NCBI GenBank assembly: GCA_965216365.1
Contig: CBDCFT010000019.1
Coordinates: 124,001 to 188,000 of the forward strand
DNA: 64,000 nt
From: CBDCFT01 sp965216365
GTDB taxonomy: Bacteria > Pseudomonadota > Gammaproteobacteria > Arenicellales > CBDCFT01
Reading direction: 5' to 3'
Under the pieces are notes generated by a model, which worked only from the letters and a program-made list of their open reading frames with translations, was not told where the DNA came from and searched no databases. This document shows, one piece after another, positions 53,860 to 62,028 of the stretch. Position numbers and translations under genes: made by a program. Position 1 is the first letter of the stretch. Each line of letters opens with the position of its first letter.

Positions 53860-54300
53860 ATGAGCGAATCACTACATATCGTCTGCCCACACTGCAGCGC
53901 GACAAATCGATTACCGGAGTCACGATTATCAGACAAACCCAACTGCGGAGGTTGTAAACGGGCTTTGTTTGAAGGTCATCCGGTCGAACTGAACGAGATC
54001 AGCTTTAACAAGATGATACAAAGTAACGACACACCGGTTGTCGTCGATTTTTGGGCGTCCTGGTGCGGGCCGTGTAAAATGATGGCACCAATGTTTGAAC
54101 AGGCAGCGGCCAAAATGGAACCGCACGTTCGTTTCGCGAAAGTAAATACCGAACAGGAACAATCGCTGGCCATGCGCTTTAATATTCGCAGTATTCCAAC
54201 GGTTGCGATTTTCGAAAACGGCACCGAATCCGCTCGCCAGGCGGGTGCAATGGATGCGAATAGTTTAACCCGGTGGATTGAGAGTCAGATAAATCGTTAA
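53860..54300 (+). CDS. trxC: Thioredoxin 2
   Basis: 146 residues from the ATG at 53860, with the zinc-binding N-terminal domain of Trx2: Cys9, Cys12, Cys29 and Cys32 (CPHC, CGGC). The active site WCGPC is at 68-72. It reduces cytosolic disulfides and aids oxidative-stress survival. Right behind the periplasmic thioredoxin-like gene, likely an operon. Confidence 0.94.
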   Translation: MSESLHIVCPHCSATNRLPESRLSDKPNCGGCKRALFEGHPVELNEISFNKMIQSNDTPVVVDFWASWCGPCKMMAPMFEQAAAKMEPHVRFAKVNTEQEQSLAMRFNIRSIPTVAIFENGTESARQAGAMDANSLTRWIESQINR

Positions 54301-54384
54301 GTTAACCCTACTCAATCGTTTACCAATCGATTTACTGAAACTCTGTCCGTCGTCCAAAAAATCAGGTTACACCTTATATAACCG

Positions 54385-54714
54385 CTAACAATCCGCGCAC
54401 TGCTCGACCATGTAGTCGACCGCTGCCTTAACCGCTTCATCGCTAAGATTGGTGTTACCGCCCTTGGGTGGCATGTAGCCCGTATAGCCTTGAACACCGT
54501 TTAAGGATGACTCGTACAATACATCTTTGCCTTTGGCAACGCGGTCTTTCCACAATGACGCGTCTCCAAGTTTGGGGGCGCCCGCGACACCCGCACCGTG
54601 GCAGGCAATACAGGATTTTTCATAAACAGCTTTGCCATCTTCCTGCGCGAACAGCAACGAGGCAAACAGTGTAATCAGTGAGGTCATAACGGTAACACAA
54701 AATCTCTTATTCAT
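54385..54714 (-). CDS. Cytochrome c5-like monohaem cytochrome
   Basis: 109 residues: signal peptide (~1-23) then a class I cytochrome with CIACH at 35-39 and a Met ligand in GYMPPKGG. The C-terminal QCADC gives the extra cysteine pair characteristic of cytochrome c5. It carries electrons in the periplasm. It converges on trxC. Confidence 0.92.
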   Translation of the reverse strand: MNKRFCVTVMTSLITLFASLLFAQEDGKAVYEKSCIACHGAGVAGAPKLGDASLWKDRVAKGKDVLYESSLNGVQGYTGYMPPKGGNTNLSDEAVKAAVDYMVEQCADC

Positions 54715-54824
54715 TATTAACTCCAGGTTGGATCTCTATCGGGCTATAAATACCATTAGATACGCCCGCAAAAGGTTGGTTCAGCAAATGCCAATCTACG
54801 ACCAGTATTATACCGTTTTGTTTT

Positions 54825-55265
54825 CTATCGGGGATCGCGGTGACAAGCGGTGCAACTACCCGCGATACGCCCCACCCAGTAATAATTAGGCGGTTGTAAT
54901 TCAATCGCGCGTCGCGCCGTCACAATGTCGGCACGCAGTTGGTGGATATTCTCTTCCAATAACGGATGGTTGGTGACGTGCTGCCCCGCACCCAGCATTG
55001 AAGTCAGCTCTTCCATCTTCATCAGTTTCGTCATCAATTCAATTCGGCTGTTTTCATTTACCGAAATGGCCGGATCAACCGTGCCTTCAATTTCGACGAC
55101 ATTCTCCAGCAACTGGCGCATAGAGGTTCGTATTTGTTCATTTTCAATCTGAATTTTTTTCGGCCTACCCGGAACTTCGGTTGACGTAACACATCCCGCC
55201 AACATAAAAACCCCCAGCACGGTTATTAAAAGTGTCAGCAAATATCGTTTCATATCATTCCTCAA
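54825..55265 (-). CDS. Lipoprotein with a C-terminal haem c motif
   Basis: 146 residues. The lipobox MLAGC makes this a lipoprotein (lipid Cys25 from the first start, or 21 from Met5). The middle is helical (EIEGTVDPAISVNENSRIEL) and the C-terminus reads SCTACHRDPR, with CTACH at 138-142. The position of the haem motif resembles cytochrome c' (helical bundle with CxxCH near the C-terminus). I infer a small membrane-anchored cytochrome; the haem is not proven. Confidence 0.78.
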   Translation of the reverse strand: MRNDMKRYLLTLLITVLGVFMLAGCVTSTEVPGRPKKIQIENEQIRTSMRQLLENVVEIEGTVDPAISVNENSRIELMTKLMKMEELTSMLGAGQHVTNHPLLEENIHQLRADIVTARRAIELQPPNYYWVGRIAGSCTACHRDPR

Positions 55266-55312
55266 GTTAGTTTAATTTTCCGAACATAATGAACGCATTG
55301 ATGCCATGAAAA

Positions 55313-55326
55313 TTGACCACGGTCAT
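55313..55326. promoter_or_regulatory. FNR-like box upstream of lipoprotein and permease genes
   Basis: TTGACCACGGTCAT fits TTGAY-N4-RTCAA with one mismatch. It lies between the divergent haem-lipoprotein and permease genes. Confidence 0.45.
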
Positions 55327-55395
55327 GTTTCAATAACTCTGTGAATTTAACATCTTAGCGCAAAATGAGTTCAATATTCCAAAAGGCGACACCCA

Positions 55396-56643
55396 GTGAC
55401 GAAAGCGAACAACCACAGCAGTCAACAACATCGTGAACCAGCGCTAAAACGCAGTATCTCACTTCCATTATTAGTATTTTATGGCCTGGGCAATATTCTT
55501 GGTGCAGGCATCTATGTATTGGTCGGCGAAATCGCAGGAATTGCCGGGTTTTATGCACCTTTCGCATTTTTGCTTGCCGCTACCGTCGCGACTTTCACCG
55601 CTTTTACCTACGGCGAACTCGCGTCGCGCTATCCTTTGAGCGCGGGCGAAGCCGTCTATGTGCAACATGGCTTCAATAAAAAATCTCTTTCCATCGTTAC
55701 CGGGCTTTTAATCGCATTGGGCGGGATGGTATCCGCCGCCACAATTACACGCGGATTTGTCGGATATTTAAAGCTACTCGTTGAGTTACCTGATCCACTG
55801 GTTATTGCCGTTGTGCTCGCCGTACTCGCCGGTATCGCTATCTGGGGCATTTCAGAATCGATCCTTGTCGCGGCCCTGTTTACGATATTAGAAATACTGG
55901 GTCTACTATTAATAGTATGGGTTGGACGCGATGCGCTGACGGAGATCCCGCAAACACTTCCAGACCTGATCCCGCCACTACAAAAGGACGCACTGTCAGT
56001 GGTGATGGTCGGAGGGTTTCTGGCCTTTTTCGCTTATATGGGTTTTGAGGACATGGTAAATGTTGCGGAAGAGGTCAAAAATCCCAGCCGCAATTTACCC
56101 CTCGCGATCATTATTGCGCTCGTCGTTTCCACATTGTTATACGCTGCGGTGTCCATTGTCGCTGTTTCGACAACATCACCCGAGATGCTCGCCACCAGTG
56201 AATCGCCCCTTGCGCTGGTTTATGAAATCAACACGCAGAAACGACCTTACTTTATTACTTTTATCGGATTATTCGCAGTCATTAACGGTGCTTTGATCCA
56301 AATGATCATGGCATCACGAATTTTATACGGCATGAGCCGCAACCACTGGTTACCGGCATTTTTTGGTCGTGTGAACGCGAAAACCCGCACCCCGATCAAC
56401 GCTACGATCAGCGTCGCAGTACTCGTCGCCACGCTAGCCCTTTTCATCCCATTAATAACACTGGCATCCATGACCAGCCTGGTGCTATTAATCGTATTTG
56501 TATTACTCAACCTGGCCTTGCTTTTGATCAAACACCGCGAACCGGCTCCTGCCGGGGTAAAAACCGTTCCCGTTTGGATTCCCCTGCTGGGCTTGATCAC
56601 CAGCACGGCGCTGGTGTTGTCGCGTTTTATCCTGAACGGATAA
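55396..56643 (+). CDS. APC-family amino acid permease
   Basis: 415 residues, twelve hydrophobic segments. The first helix has PLLVFYGLGNILGAGIYVLVG, the standard APC signature, and VSTTSPEMLATSESPLALV lies in the middle. The start is a GTG at 55396 with a poor ribosome site, so a nearby alternative is possible. It takes up amino acids across the inner membrane. Not related closely to the broken permease at 6662. Confidence 0.9.
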   Translation: MTKANNHSSQQHREPALKRSISLPLLVFYGLGNILGAGIYVLVGEIAGIAGFYAPFAFLLAATVATFTAFTYGELASRYPLSAGEAVYVQHGFNKKSLSIVTGLLIALGGMVSAATITRGFVGYLKLLVELPDPLVIAVVLAVLAGIAIWGISESILVAALFTILEILGLLLIVWVGRDALTEIPQTLPDLIPPLQKDALSVVMVGGFLAFFAYMGFEDMVNVAEEVKNPSRNLPLAIIIALVVSTLLYAAVSIVAVSTTSPEMLATSESPLALVYEINTQKRPYFITFIGLFAVINGALIQMIMASRILYGMSRNHWLPAFFGRVNAKTRTPINATISVAVLVATLALFIPLITLASMTSLVLLIVFVLLNLALLLIKHREPAPAGVKTVPVWIPLLGLITSTALVLSRFILNG

Positions 56644-56653
56644 ATAGAACGGT

Positions 56654-57289
56654 TTAGTCGGCCGTAAAACGGATATTACCGTAACTTGCCTCCGCGGATT
56701 GACCGGAATTGTCCGTGTCGGTCATGACAGCAACTACATCAACCTGCGTTACATCGCTTCCAAATGCGCGTTTAAAATCCTTGCGCACATTACGTTTTTC
56801 GGAAACCCACTGACCTGCATCCGCGTCACCATTACGAACGGCAATCATGGCCGCCTTTTCAGTAAACGCGTTTGGCCACAACGTATCTTCTGGCTGGTGA
56901 CTAGACCAAACGTAACTTATCGCCAGCGAACTCAGCGAAAGCAGTCCTTTTTTTCTGACCACATAAACGCGAGCCGCGTAGTCATCGCCTTGTTTCGTGG
57001 TCTCATCAATGTCGCTCAACGTCCCTTTCACGCGCCATGACCAGTTCAAATACGGTGTCCGGGTCAGATCGATCTTAACGGCTTTATGCAAGCCTGACGC
57101 GCTTGCGTCGCTACTCGCTTGCAGCGCATAGCCTTCTAAATCCTCAACCAGCGTATACTCGGTTTCACCCTCAAACTTCTTGACTTCCCAACCATCCAGA
57201 TCTCCTTGTTGGAAGCGCCCGACAACATCCCCATATATCGATGGCGTGTGCGAACTAAAAAGAATAATGATGACAATAATTCGAAACAT
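56654..57289 (-). CDS. DUF3047 family protein
   Basis: 211 residues, signal peptide (~1-20). Recognisable: LNWSWRVKG, GDDYAARVYVV, YVWSSHQPEDTLWPNAFTEKA and IAVMTDTDNSGQSAEASYGNI, as in DUF3047 proteins found in proteobacteria. The domain is thought to be a beta-sandwich; function unknown. It converges on the permease gene. Confidence 0.9.
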   Translation of the reverse strand: MFRIIVIIILFSSHTPSIYGDVVGRFQQGDLDGWEVKKFEGETEYTLVEDLEGYALQASSDASASGLHKAVKIDLTRTPYLNWSWRVKGTLSDIDETTKQGDDYAARVYVVRKKGLLSLSSLAISYVWSSHQPEDTLWPNAFTEKAAMIAVRNGDADAGQWVSEKRNVRKDFKRAFGSDVTQVDVVAVMTDTDNSGQSAEASYGNIRFTAD

Positions 57290-57356
57290 TGAATACCAGA
57301 CCGACTAGGGTTTAAAAAGTTCGTTATTTTCAGATAGTAACCACAAAAGCTAGATA

Positions 57357-58238
57357 ATGATCGCACAAACCATAGTATTCCAATCCGCATCACGCGCACA
57401 GTGCGAAGAACGCGCTCTGGTACTTGTCGCGGTAGGCATTGAATGCGAACTCCTGCTCATCGATAAACAATACGCCCTGGTGGTGACTGAAGACGATGCC
57501 AAACGCGCGCGGGAACAAATCGAGCATTATACGAAAGAAAATCGCGTTGCAACGCTGCGACTAACGCCCCGCGCACTGTTTTCTGAAGGTCTGGGCGGGG
57601 CCGCGGTCTACGGCGTTATTTTACTGACGGTCGATATTTTGCGGGGGCAATCTGCATTTTCGCTAGATTGGCTTGACGCAGGGGCGGCTAACGCGGGACT
57701 CATTCAGCAGGGCGAATGGTGGCGTTGTATTACCGCTCTCAGCCTGCATTCGAATATGGCGCACTTGTTGGGCAATCTGTTCTTTGGGATTTTACTTGGA
57801 CTATTGGTCAGTCAGGTTACCGGATACGGCATTGCCTGGCTGGCCATTCTGAGCGCAGGCGCACTGGGCAATGCCATGAACGCGATTTTGTATCATCCCT
57901 ATCATATCTCCATTGGCGCATCCACGGCCGTGTTTGGAGCTCTGGGAACGCTCGCAGTACATGCCTGGCTACAACGACGGCGACTCGGCCAAAGCCTGCT
58001 GCGGCGCTGGTTACCGATTGGCAGCGCACTGGCATTGCTGGCATTTATGGGTACCGCCGGCGAACGAACCGATGTATTAGCACATCTTGCCGGATTCATC
58101 ATGGGCGCAATCGTCGGAGTTGCCGCAAGCTTTTTTACCGTTTTTGTAACGCGAGTAAATATTCAGCGCAATTGCGCCGCTATATCAGTGGTTCTGGTTA
58201 TCGTCGCCTGGTGGATTGCCCTGGCAAATTCCGGTTAG
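57357..58238 (+). CDS. Rhomboid-family intramembrane serine protease
   Basis: 293 residues. A soluble N-terminal region (~1-65, resembling the DUF2007 type) precedes about seven membrane helices. The catalytic serine is Ser189 (GASTAVFGALG), the histidine His243 (LAHLAGF), and His136 and Asn140 lie in NMAHLLGNLFF. Intramembrane cleavage of unknown substrates is expected. An apparently long frame on the same strand from 57716 is a shadow. Confidence 0.9.
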   Translation: MIAQTIVFQSASRAQCEERALVLVAVGIECELLLIDKQYALVVTEDDAKRAREQIEHYTKENRVATLRLTPRALFSEGLGGAAVYGVILLTVDILRGQSAFSLDWLDAGAANAGLIQQGEWWRCITALSLHSNMAHLLGNLFFGILLGLLVSQVTGYGIAWLAILSAGALGNAMNAILYHPYHISIGASTAVFGALGTLAVHAWLQRRRLGQSLLRRWLPIGSALALLAFMGTAGERTDVLAHLAGFIMGAIVGVAASFFTVFVTRVNIQRNCAAISVVLVIVAWWIALANSG

Positions 58239-58302
58239 ACATTGGCGCAGATAAAGGGCTTCGTAAAACACCCAAAAAGATGAGAAATACTTTGTATCGA
58301 AT

Positions 58303-58316
58303 TTGATCCAAGTCAG
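58303..58316 (+). promoter_or_regulatory. FNR/Anr-like box before the host-attachment-like gene
   Basis: TTGATCCAAGTCAG matches TTGAT-N4-RTCAA with one mismatch, ~70 bases before the start at 58383. Confidence 0.5.
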
Positions 58317-58382
58317 TATTTTCCGGGTAATTCAATGCTGAACTAATAGCAACTATCAACACCTCGACATAAATGCACAAGT

Positions 58383-58832
58383 ATGAGTTCACTACCGATA
58401 ACCTGGATTGTCGTTGCTAACAGCGCCACGGCGCGCATCTTCGAGGCACGTTCTCTGACAGTGCCATTATCAGAAATTACGACATTGTCGCACCCTGAGA
58501 GCCGGGCGCATGAGCAGGAACTCACGCAAGATTTGCCGGGCCGGGCTTTCGACAGTGAGGGTCAGGGGCGTCATGCGATGGAAGTTAATATCAGCCCAAA
58601 GGAGCAGGAACAAACTCACTTTGCAAAACAATTGGATAGATACCTGGATGACGCACGCAAGCAGAACCGGTTTGAACGACTCATTATTTCGGCATCGCCT
58701 GGTTTTCTGGGATTGATTCGATCCAATCTGAACGATCAGACAGGCCAACACGTCAGCTCTTATGTCGACAAGGATCTGGTTGCCGAAAAAGAAGAACAAA
58801 TACGGACACTATTGGAGAAACCGGATAAGTAA
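58383..58832 (+). CDS. Host-attachment-protein family (baeRF-like), stress block
   Basis: 149 residues. It reads TWIVVANSATARIFEARSL, then a phosphate-binding-like AHEQELTQDLPGRAFDSEGQ and FERLIISASPGFLGLIRSNL, which is the bacterial host attachment/baeRF family. Related proteins resemble ribosome release factors, but bacterial ones are uncharacterised and often clustered with universal stress proteins, as here. First gene of a row with CBS and UspA proteins. Confidence 0.88.
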   Translation: MSSLPITWIVVANSATARIFEARSLTVPLSEITTLSHPESRAHEQELTQDLPGRAFDSEGQGRHAMEVNISPKEQEQTHFAKQLDRYLDDARKQNRFERLIISASPGFLGLIRSNLNDQTGQHVSSYVDKDLVAEKEEQIRTLLEKPDK

Positions 58833-58876
58833 ATTCCAAATCATAGTAAAACCAGCACCACATACGAGAAAGCACC

Positions 58877-59302
58877 ATGAATAATAAATCAAATCAAAAA
58901 GTTCAGGACATTATGCAAACCAATGTCCATACGCTCGGCAGAAACGACAAATTATCGATTGCGGATGAATTGATGCAAAGCAAGGATATTCGCCATGTTC
59001 CCGTTATCAACGAAGAGGGCAAAGTGTGCGCTGTCATCAGTCAACGGGACTTGTACAGGGGCGCCCTGCTCAAGGCAATGGGCTACGGGTCACACATGAT
59101 CGACAAGCTGTTTGACAACTATGCCGTTAAAGAAGCCATGTCAAACGAGTTGCACAGCGCAACACCGCAAACGCCAGTGCAGGAAGCGGCCTCGGTGATA
59201 CTTAATCAAAAAGTCGGTTGTCTGCCTGTTCTCGACGATGGAAAACTGGTCGGCATTGTTACCAAGAGCGATTTTCTTAAACTCATCGCCGATAACGCGT
59301 GA
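58877..59302 (+). CDS. Two-CBS-domain protein
   Basis: 141 residues with two CBS domains: KVQDIMQTNVHTLGRNDKLS ... DIRHVPVINEEGKV and a second VKEAMSNELHSATPQTPVQEA ... VGCLPVLDDGKLVGIVTKSD. CBS pairs bind adenine nucleotides and commonly act as sensors of energy or redox state. It follows the host-attachment-like gene by 44 bases. Confidence 0.93.
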   Translation: MNNKSNQKVQDIMQTNVHTLGRNDKLSIADELMQSKDIRHVPVINEEGKVCAVISQRDLYRGALLKAMGYGSHMIDKLFDNYAVKEAMSNELHSATPQTPVQEAASVILNQKVGCLPVLDDGKLVGIVTKSDFLKLIADNA

Positions 59303-59322
59303 GATCGAATTACAGAAATTGT

Positions 59323-59336
59323 TTGACCCAGGTCAA
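59323..59336 (+). promoter_or_regulatory. FNR/Anr box before the first universal stress gene
   Basis: TTGACCCAGGTCAA is a perfect dyad matching TTGAY-N4-RTCAA, 54 bases before the start at 59390. Confidence 0.65.
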
Positions 59337-59389
59337 TATGCAAAACGACCGGGCAAATAACATAATTTTAACTTTGTGGAGATTGACGC

Positions 59390-59914
59390 ATGTTTAACAC
59401 TATACTCGTTGCCACCGATGGTTCCGAGCACGCCTATAAGGCCGTATCAACCGCGGCGAACTTAGCATCCAAGTACGATGCCAAGCTCGTCATTCTACAT
59501 ATCTTAATGCACGGCAAAGTTCCTGCTGGTTTTCGCCGTATGGCGGAAGTGGAGCACTTGATAGATCAGGTTAGACCCCAGATAACGGAGGTAGATAACA
59601 TTCCAAGCACTCTCGCAGCTACTCTACACAACATGGAGCCTGGCATCAGCGAGCATCGTTTCTATGATTTTCTGGGCAACAATATATTGTCGGACAGCCA
59701 GCGTGCAGCATCGGAAGGTGGTGCAAAGAATATTGTGACAAAATTTGCTGAAGGCAATGCCGCAAGCAAAATCGTACAATACGCCGAAGACGAAAACGCC
59801 GATGTCATCGTTATGGGAACCCGTGGGCTTGGCGAAATCAAGGGCATGCTATTGGGAAGCGTGACCCATAAAGTAACGCAACTGGCGCGATGCCCCTGTT
59901 TGACGGTCAAATAG
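59390..59914 (+). CDS. Universal stress protein, UspA-type
   Basis: 174 residues. Starts FNTILVATDGSEHAYKAVSTA and ends DVIVMGTRGLGEIKGMLLGSVTHKV, the ATP-binding GxxGxG(S) pattern of UspA. Slightly longer than the single-domain norm because of an inserted stretch (~60-110). It helps cells survive stalled growth or anaerobiosis. The FNR box above suggests anaerobic induction. Confidence 0.93.
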   Translation: MFNTILVATDGSEHAYKAVSTAANLASKYDAKLVILHILMHGKVPAGFRRMAEVEHLIDQVRPQITEVDNIPSTLAATLHNMEPGISEHRFYDFLGNNILSDSQRAASEGGAKNIVTKFAEGNAASKIVQYAEDENADVIVMGTRGLGEIKGMLLGSVTHKVTQLARCPCLTVK

Positions 59915-59934
59915 TTTGACAGTTAAATAAAAGT

Positions 59935-60210
59935 CTATTCTGTACCGTTATTGAAATGGGGGTGACGGGCAACAAAATGTTTTAAAGCAAGGCGCATTTG
60001 CTCAACTTTTTCGGCATCGCCACGAGCTTGTGCGGCTTGAATATCATCGATAATAAAACGCCGAATCGTAGGTATGCCATCAGGGCTGTGCTCAAGATAT
60101 TGAGCCAGCTCCACAGCGAGAATTTCGGGCATATGTTCATGCTCGGCTATAGCGCGAATTTCCTCTTCGTCGCAATCACATAACTCGATACAGTCTTTGA
60201 GTGTCAACAT
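59935..60210 (-). CDS. Small conserved hypothetical protein
   Basis: 91 residues, acidic and helical: TLKDCIELCDCDEEEIRAIA then EHMPEILAVELAQYLEHSPDG and RRFIIDDIQAAQARGDAEK. No family assigned. Divergent from the two-domain Usp gene, with an FNR-like site at 60270 between them, so it may respond to the same signal. Confidence 0.75.
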   Translation of the reverse strand: MLTLKDCIELCDCDEEEIRAIAEHEHMPEILAVELAQYLEHSPDGIPTIRRFIIDDIQAAQARGDAEKVEQMRLALKHFVARHPHFNNGTE

Positions 60211-60269
60211 TTATTCAATCAATACGTCTGTGTAAAAAATACTAATACCAAACCTGAAATGACAGTGTA

Positions 60270-60283
60270 CTGACCTGCGTCAA
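60270..60283. promoter_or_regulatory. FNR-like box, divergent region
   Basis: CTGACCTGCGTCAA, one mismatch from TTGAY-N4-RTCAA, 60 bases before the gene at 60210 and 104 before 60387. Confidence 0.45.
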
Positions 60284-60313
60284 TTGATCGCGCATTTGTG
60301 ATAAGTGCGAATA

Positions 60314-60327
60314 TTGACCTGGATCAT
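60314..60327 (+). promoter_or_regulatory. FNR/Anr-like box before the second universal stress gene
   Basis: TTGACCTGGATCAT has one mismatch from the consensus and is 60 bases before the start at 60387. Confidence 0.5.
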
Positions 60328-60386
60328 GATCGCTGATATCAATGCCAGATTAAAATATTAAATAACAATTCCAATGGAGTAAGACT

Positions 60387-61220
60387 ATGTCGATCAAAGA
60401 CGTCCTGGTACATGTAGATCATTCCATGGCATGCCCTGCTCGTTTGAACGCGGCCACACGATTTGTCCAGCGCTGCGACGCTCATCTCACCGGATTATAT
60501 GTAGTACCCCGTTATCAGATTCCGGTATACGCTGAAATTCCTATCGGCCAGGAGGTCATCGAAGAAGGTATGAAAGCCATGTGGGAACGCGCGGATAAAT
60601 GCCAGGAGTCCAGTGAGGAGCTGGTAAAAAGCCTTGGTTCTACGCTGGAATGGCGCGCATTGGAGGGAGATTATCTGGGAGTACTGACTGAAAACGCACG
60701 CTATTCGGATTTATTGATTCTGGGTCAACCCAATCCGGATGACGACGACGATATCAGCATCGGATTTATTAACAAGGTCATTCTGGATAGCGGACGGCCG
60801 AACCTGATCATTCCTTACGTTGGCAATTATCAAGACATAGGGAAAACGATTCTGGTTGCCTGGAACGCGAGTCGCGAATCAGCCCGTGCCGTCAACGACG
60901 CCATGCCGTTACTGGAAACAGCCGATAACGTTGAGGTGATGTCCGTCAATCCGCGAAAACAGGCCGTTGATGAAGGGGACTTACCGAGTGCCGATATTGC
61001 TCAGCATTTGGCCAGACATGGCGTAAAAGTCGAAGCGAAATCATCGGTGGCAAATGACATTGATGCGGGCAACGTATTGCTCTCCCATGCAACAGATATC
61101 GGCGCGGACTTGATTGTTATGGGAGCCTATGGCCACTCCCGCTTCCGCGAAACTATACTCGGTGGTGTCACACGTGAGTTACTCAAACACATGACAGTTC
61201 CTGTTTTGATGTCGCACTAA
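60387..61220 (+). CDS. Universal stress protein, tandem UspA-type
   Basis: 277 residues, two UspA domains. The second carries IGADLIVMGAYGHSRFRETILGGVTREL, the nucleotide-binding end; the first has a shorter counterpart (SDLLILGQPNPDD). It is typical of UspE-like proteins. It is preceded by FNR-like boxes. The 130 bases after it (61221-61356) contain no gene. Confidence 0.93.
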   Translation: MSIKDVLVHVDHSMACPARLNAATRFVQRCDAHLTGLYVVPRYQIPVYAEIPIGQEVIEEGMKAMWERADKCQESSEELVKSLGSTLEWRALEGDYLGVLTENARYSDLLILGQPNPDDDDDISIGFINKVILDSGRPNLIIPYVGNYQDIGKTILVAWNASRESARAVNDAMPLLETADNVEVMSVNPRKQAVDEGDLPSADIAQHLARHGVKVEAKSSVANDIDAGNVLLSHATDIGADLIVMGAYGHSRFRETILGGVTRELLKHMTVPVLMSH

Positions 61221-61356
61221 CAACCCCACTTCAATAGCCCTTAATTTGAATTGGTTGATTTAACAAATAAGAATAGAAGACAAGGAAGATTAGAAGTTTA
61301 AGAAAATAAATTTAGCAGAAGACCTGATTTCATTTAATTACTGCTTTTGATTTTCG

Positions 61357-62025
61357 ATGACACAGCCAGAAGGGCATCTTGTTACGCCGAAATCAAACAA
61401 ATGCGCCGGCGTCTTGATAGTCCATTCTTGGTGGGGACTGAACCAGTTTTTCCGAAAACTGTGTCAGCGTTTTGCGGATGCGGGTTATGTTGCCCTTGCT
61501 GCAGACCTTTACGGAGGAAAAACTGCAAAATCAAAAAGTGCAACCAAGCGGCTAAGGGCGAAAATAGCTTCCACAAGAAAAGAACCTGCCTACAAATATC
61601 TAATTCGGATGATCAAATTTCTGTCCGAACACAAACAAGTCGCCACACCGAAGATTGCAGTTGTAGGATTCTCGATGGGTGAACACTGGGCGTATTGGCT
61701 ATCCCAGCGCCCGGACTTGCCAATTGTAGCAACGACAACCTTTTATGCCGCACGAGGCGGTGACTACTCTCAAAGCAGCAGTTCGTTTCTCGGCCACTTC
61801 GCAGAAACTGATGAGTGGGTATCACCAGCCGCTGTTGAGGAACTACGTGGTTGTCTTGAGCGTGCTGACCGGGATTTTGAATTTCATACCTATCCCGGAA
61901 CATCGCATTGGTTTTTCGAACGAGATCATGCTGATGTTTTTGATTCCGCGGCGTCTGATTTGGCCTGGAAGCGTACAATAAAGTTTCTGGACAAAACATT
62001 GAAACCAAACCTTAGCGCCAAATAG
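61357..62025 (+). CDS. Dienelactone hydrolase family protein
   Basis: 222 residues of the DLH alpha/beta-hydrolase family: GVLIVHSWWGLNQFFRKLCQ, the nucleophile elbow GFSMGEHWA (Ser106, with Glu in place of the usual Gly at 109) and the terminal TYPGTSHWFFE histidine. True dienelactone hydrolases use a cysteine; this one would be a serine enzyme. An IS5-family element is inserted three bases after its stop codon. Confidence 0.85.
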   Translation: MTQPEGHLVTPKSNKCAGVLIVHSWWGLNQFFRKLCQRFADAGYVALAADLYGGKTAKSKSATKRLRAKIASTRKEPAYKYLIRMIKFLSEHKQVATPKIAVVGFSMGEHWAYWLSQRPDLPIVATTTFYAARGGDYSQSSSSFLGHFAETDEWVSPAAVEELRGCLERADRDFEFHTYPGTSHWFFERDHADVFDSAASDLAWKRTIKFLDKTLKPNLSAK

Positions 62026-62028
62026 TTA

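Noticed and set aside
57716..58306. Overlapping plus-strand frame inside the rhomboid gene
   Set aside because: Its residues look random while the other frame carries the catalytic motifs.
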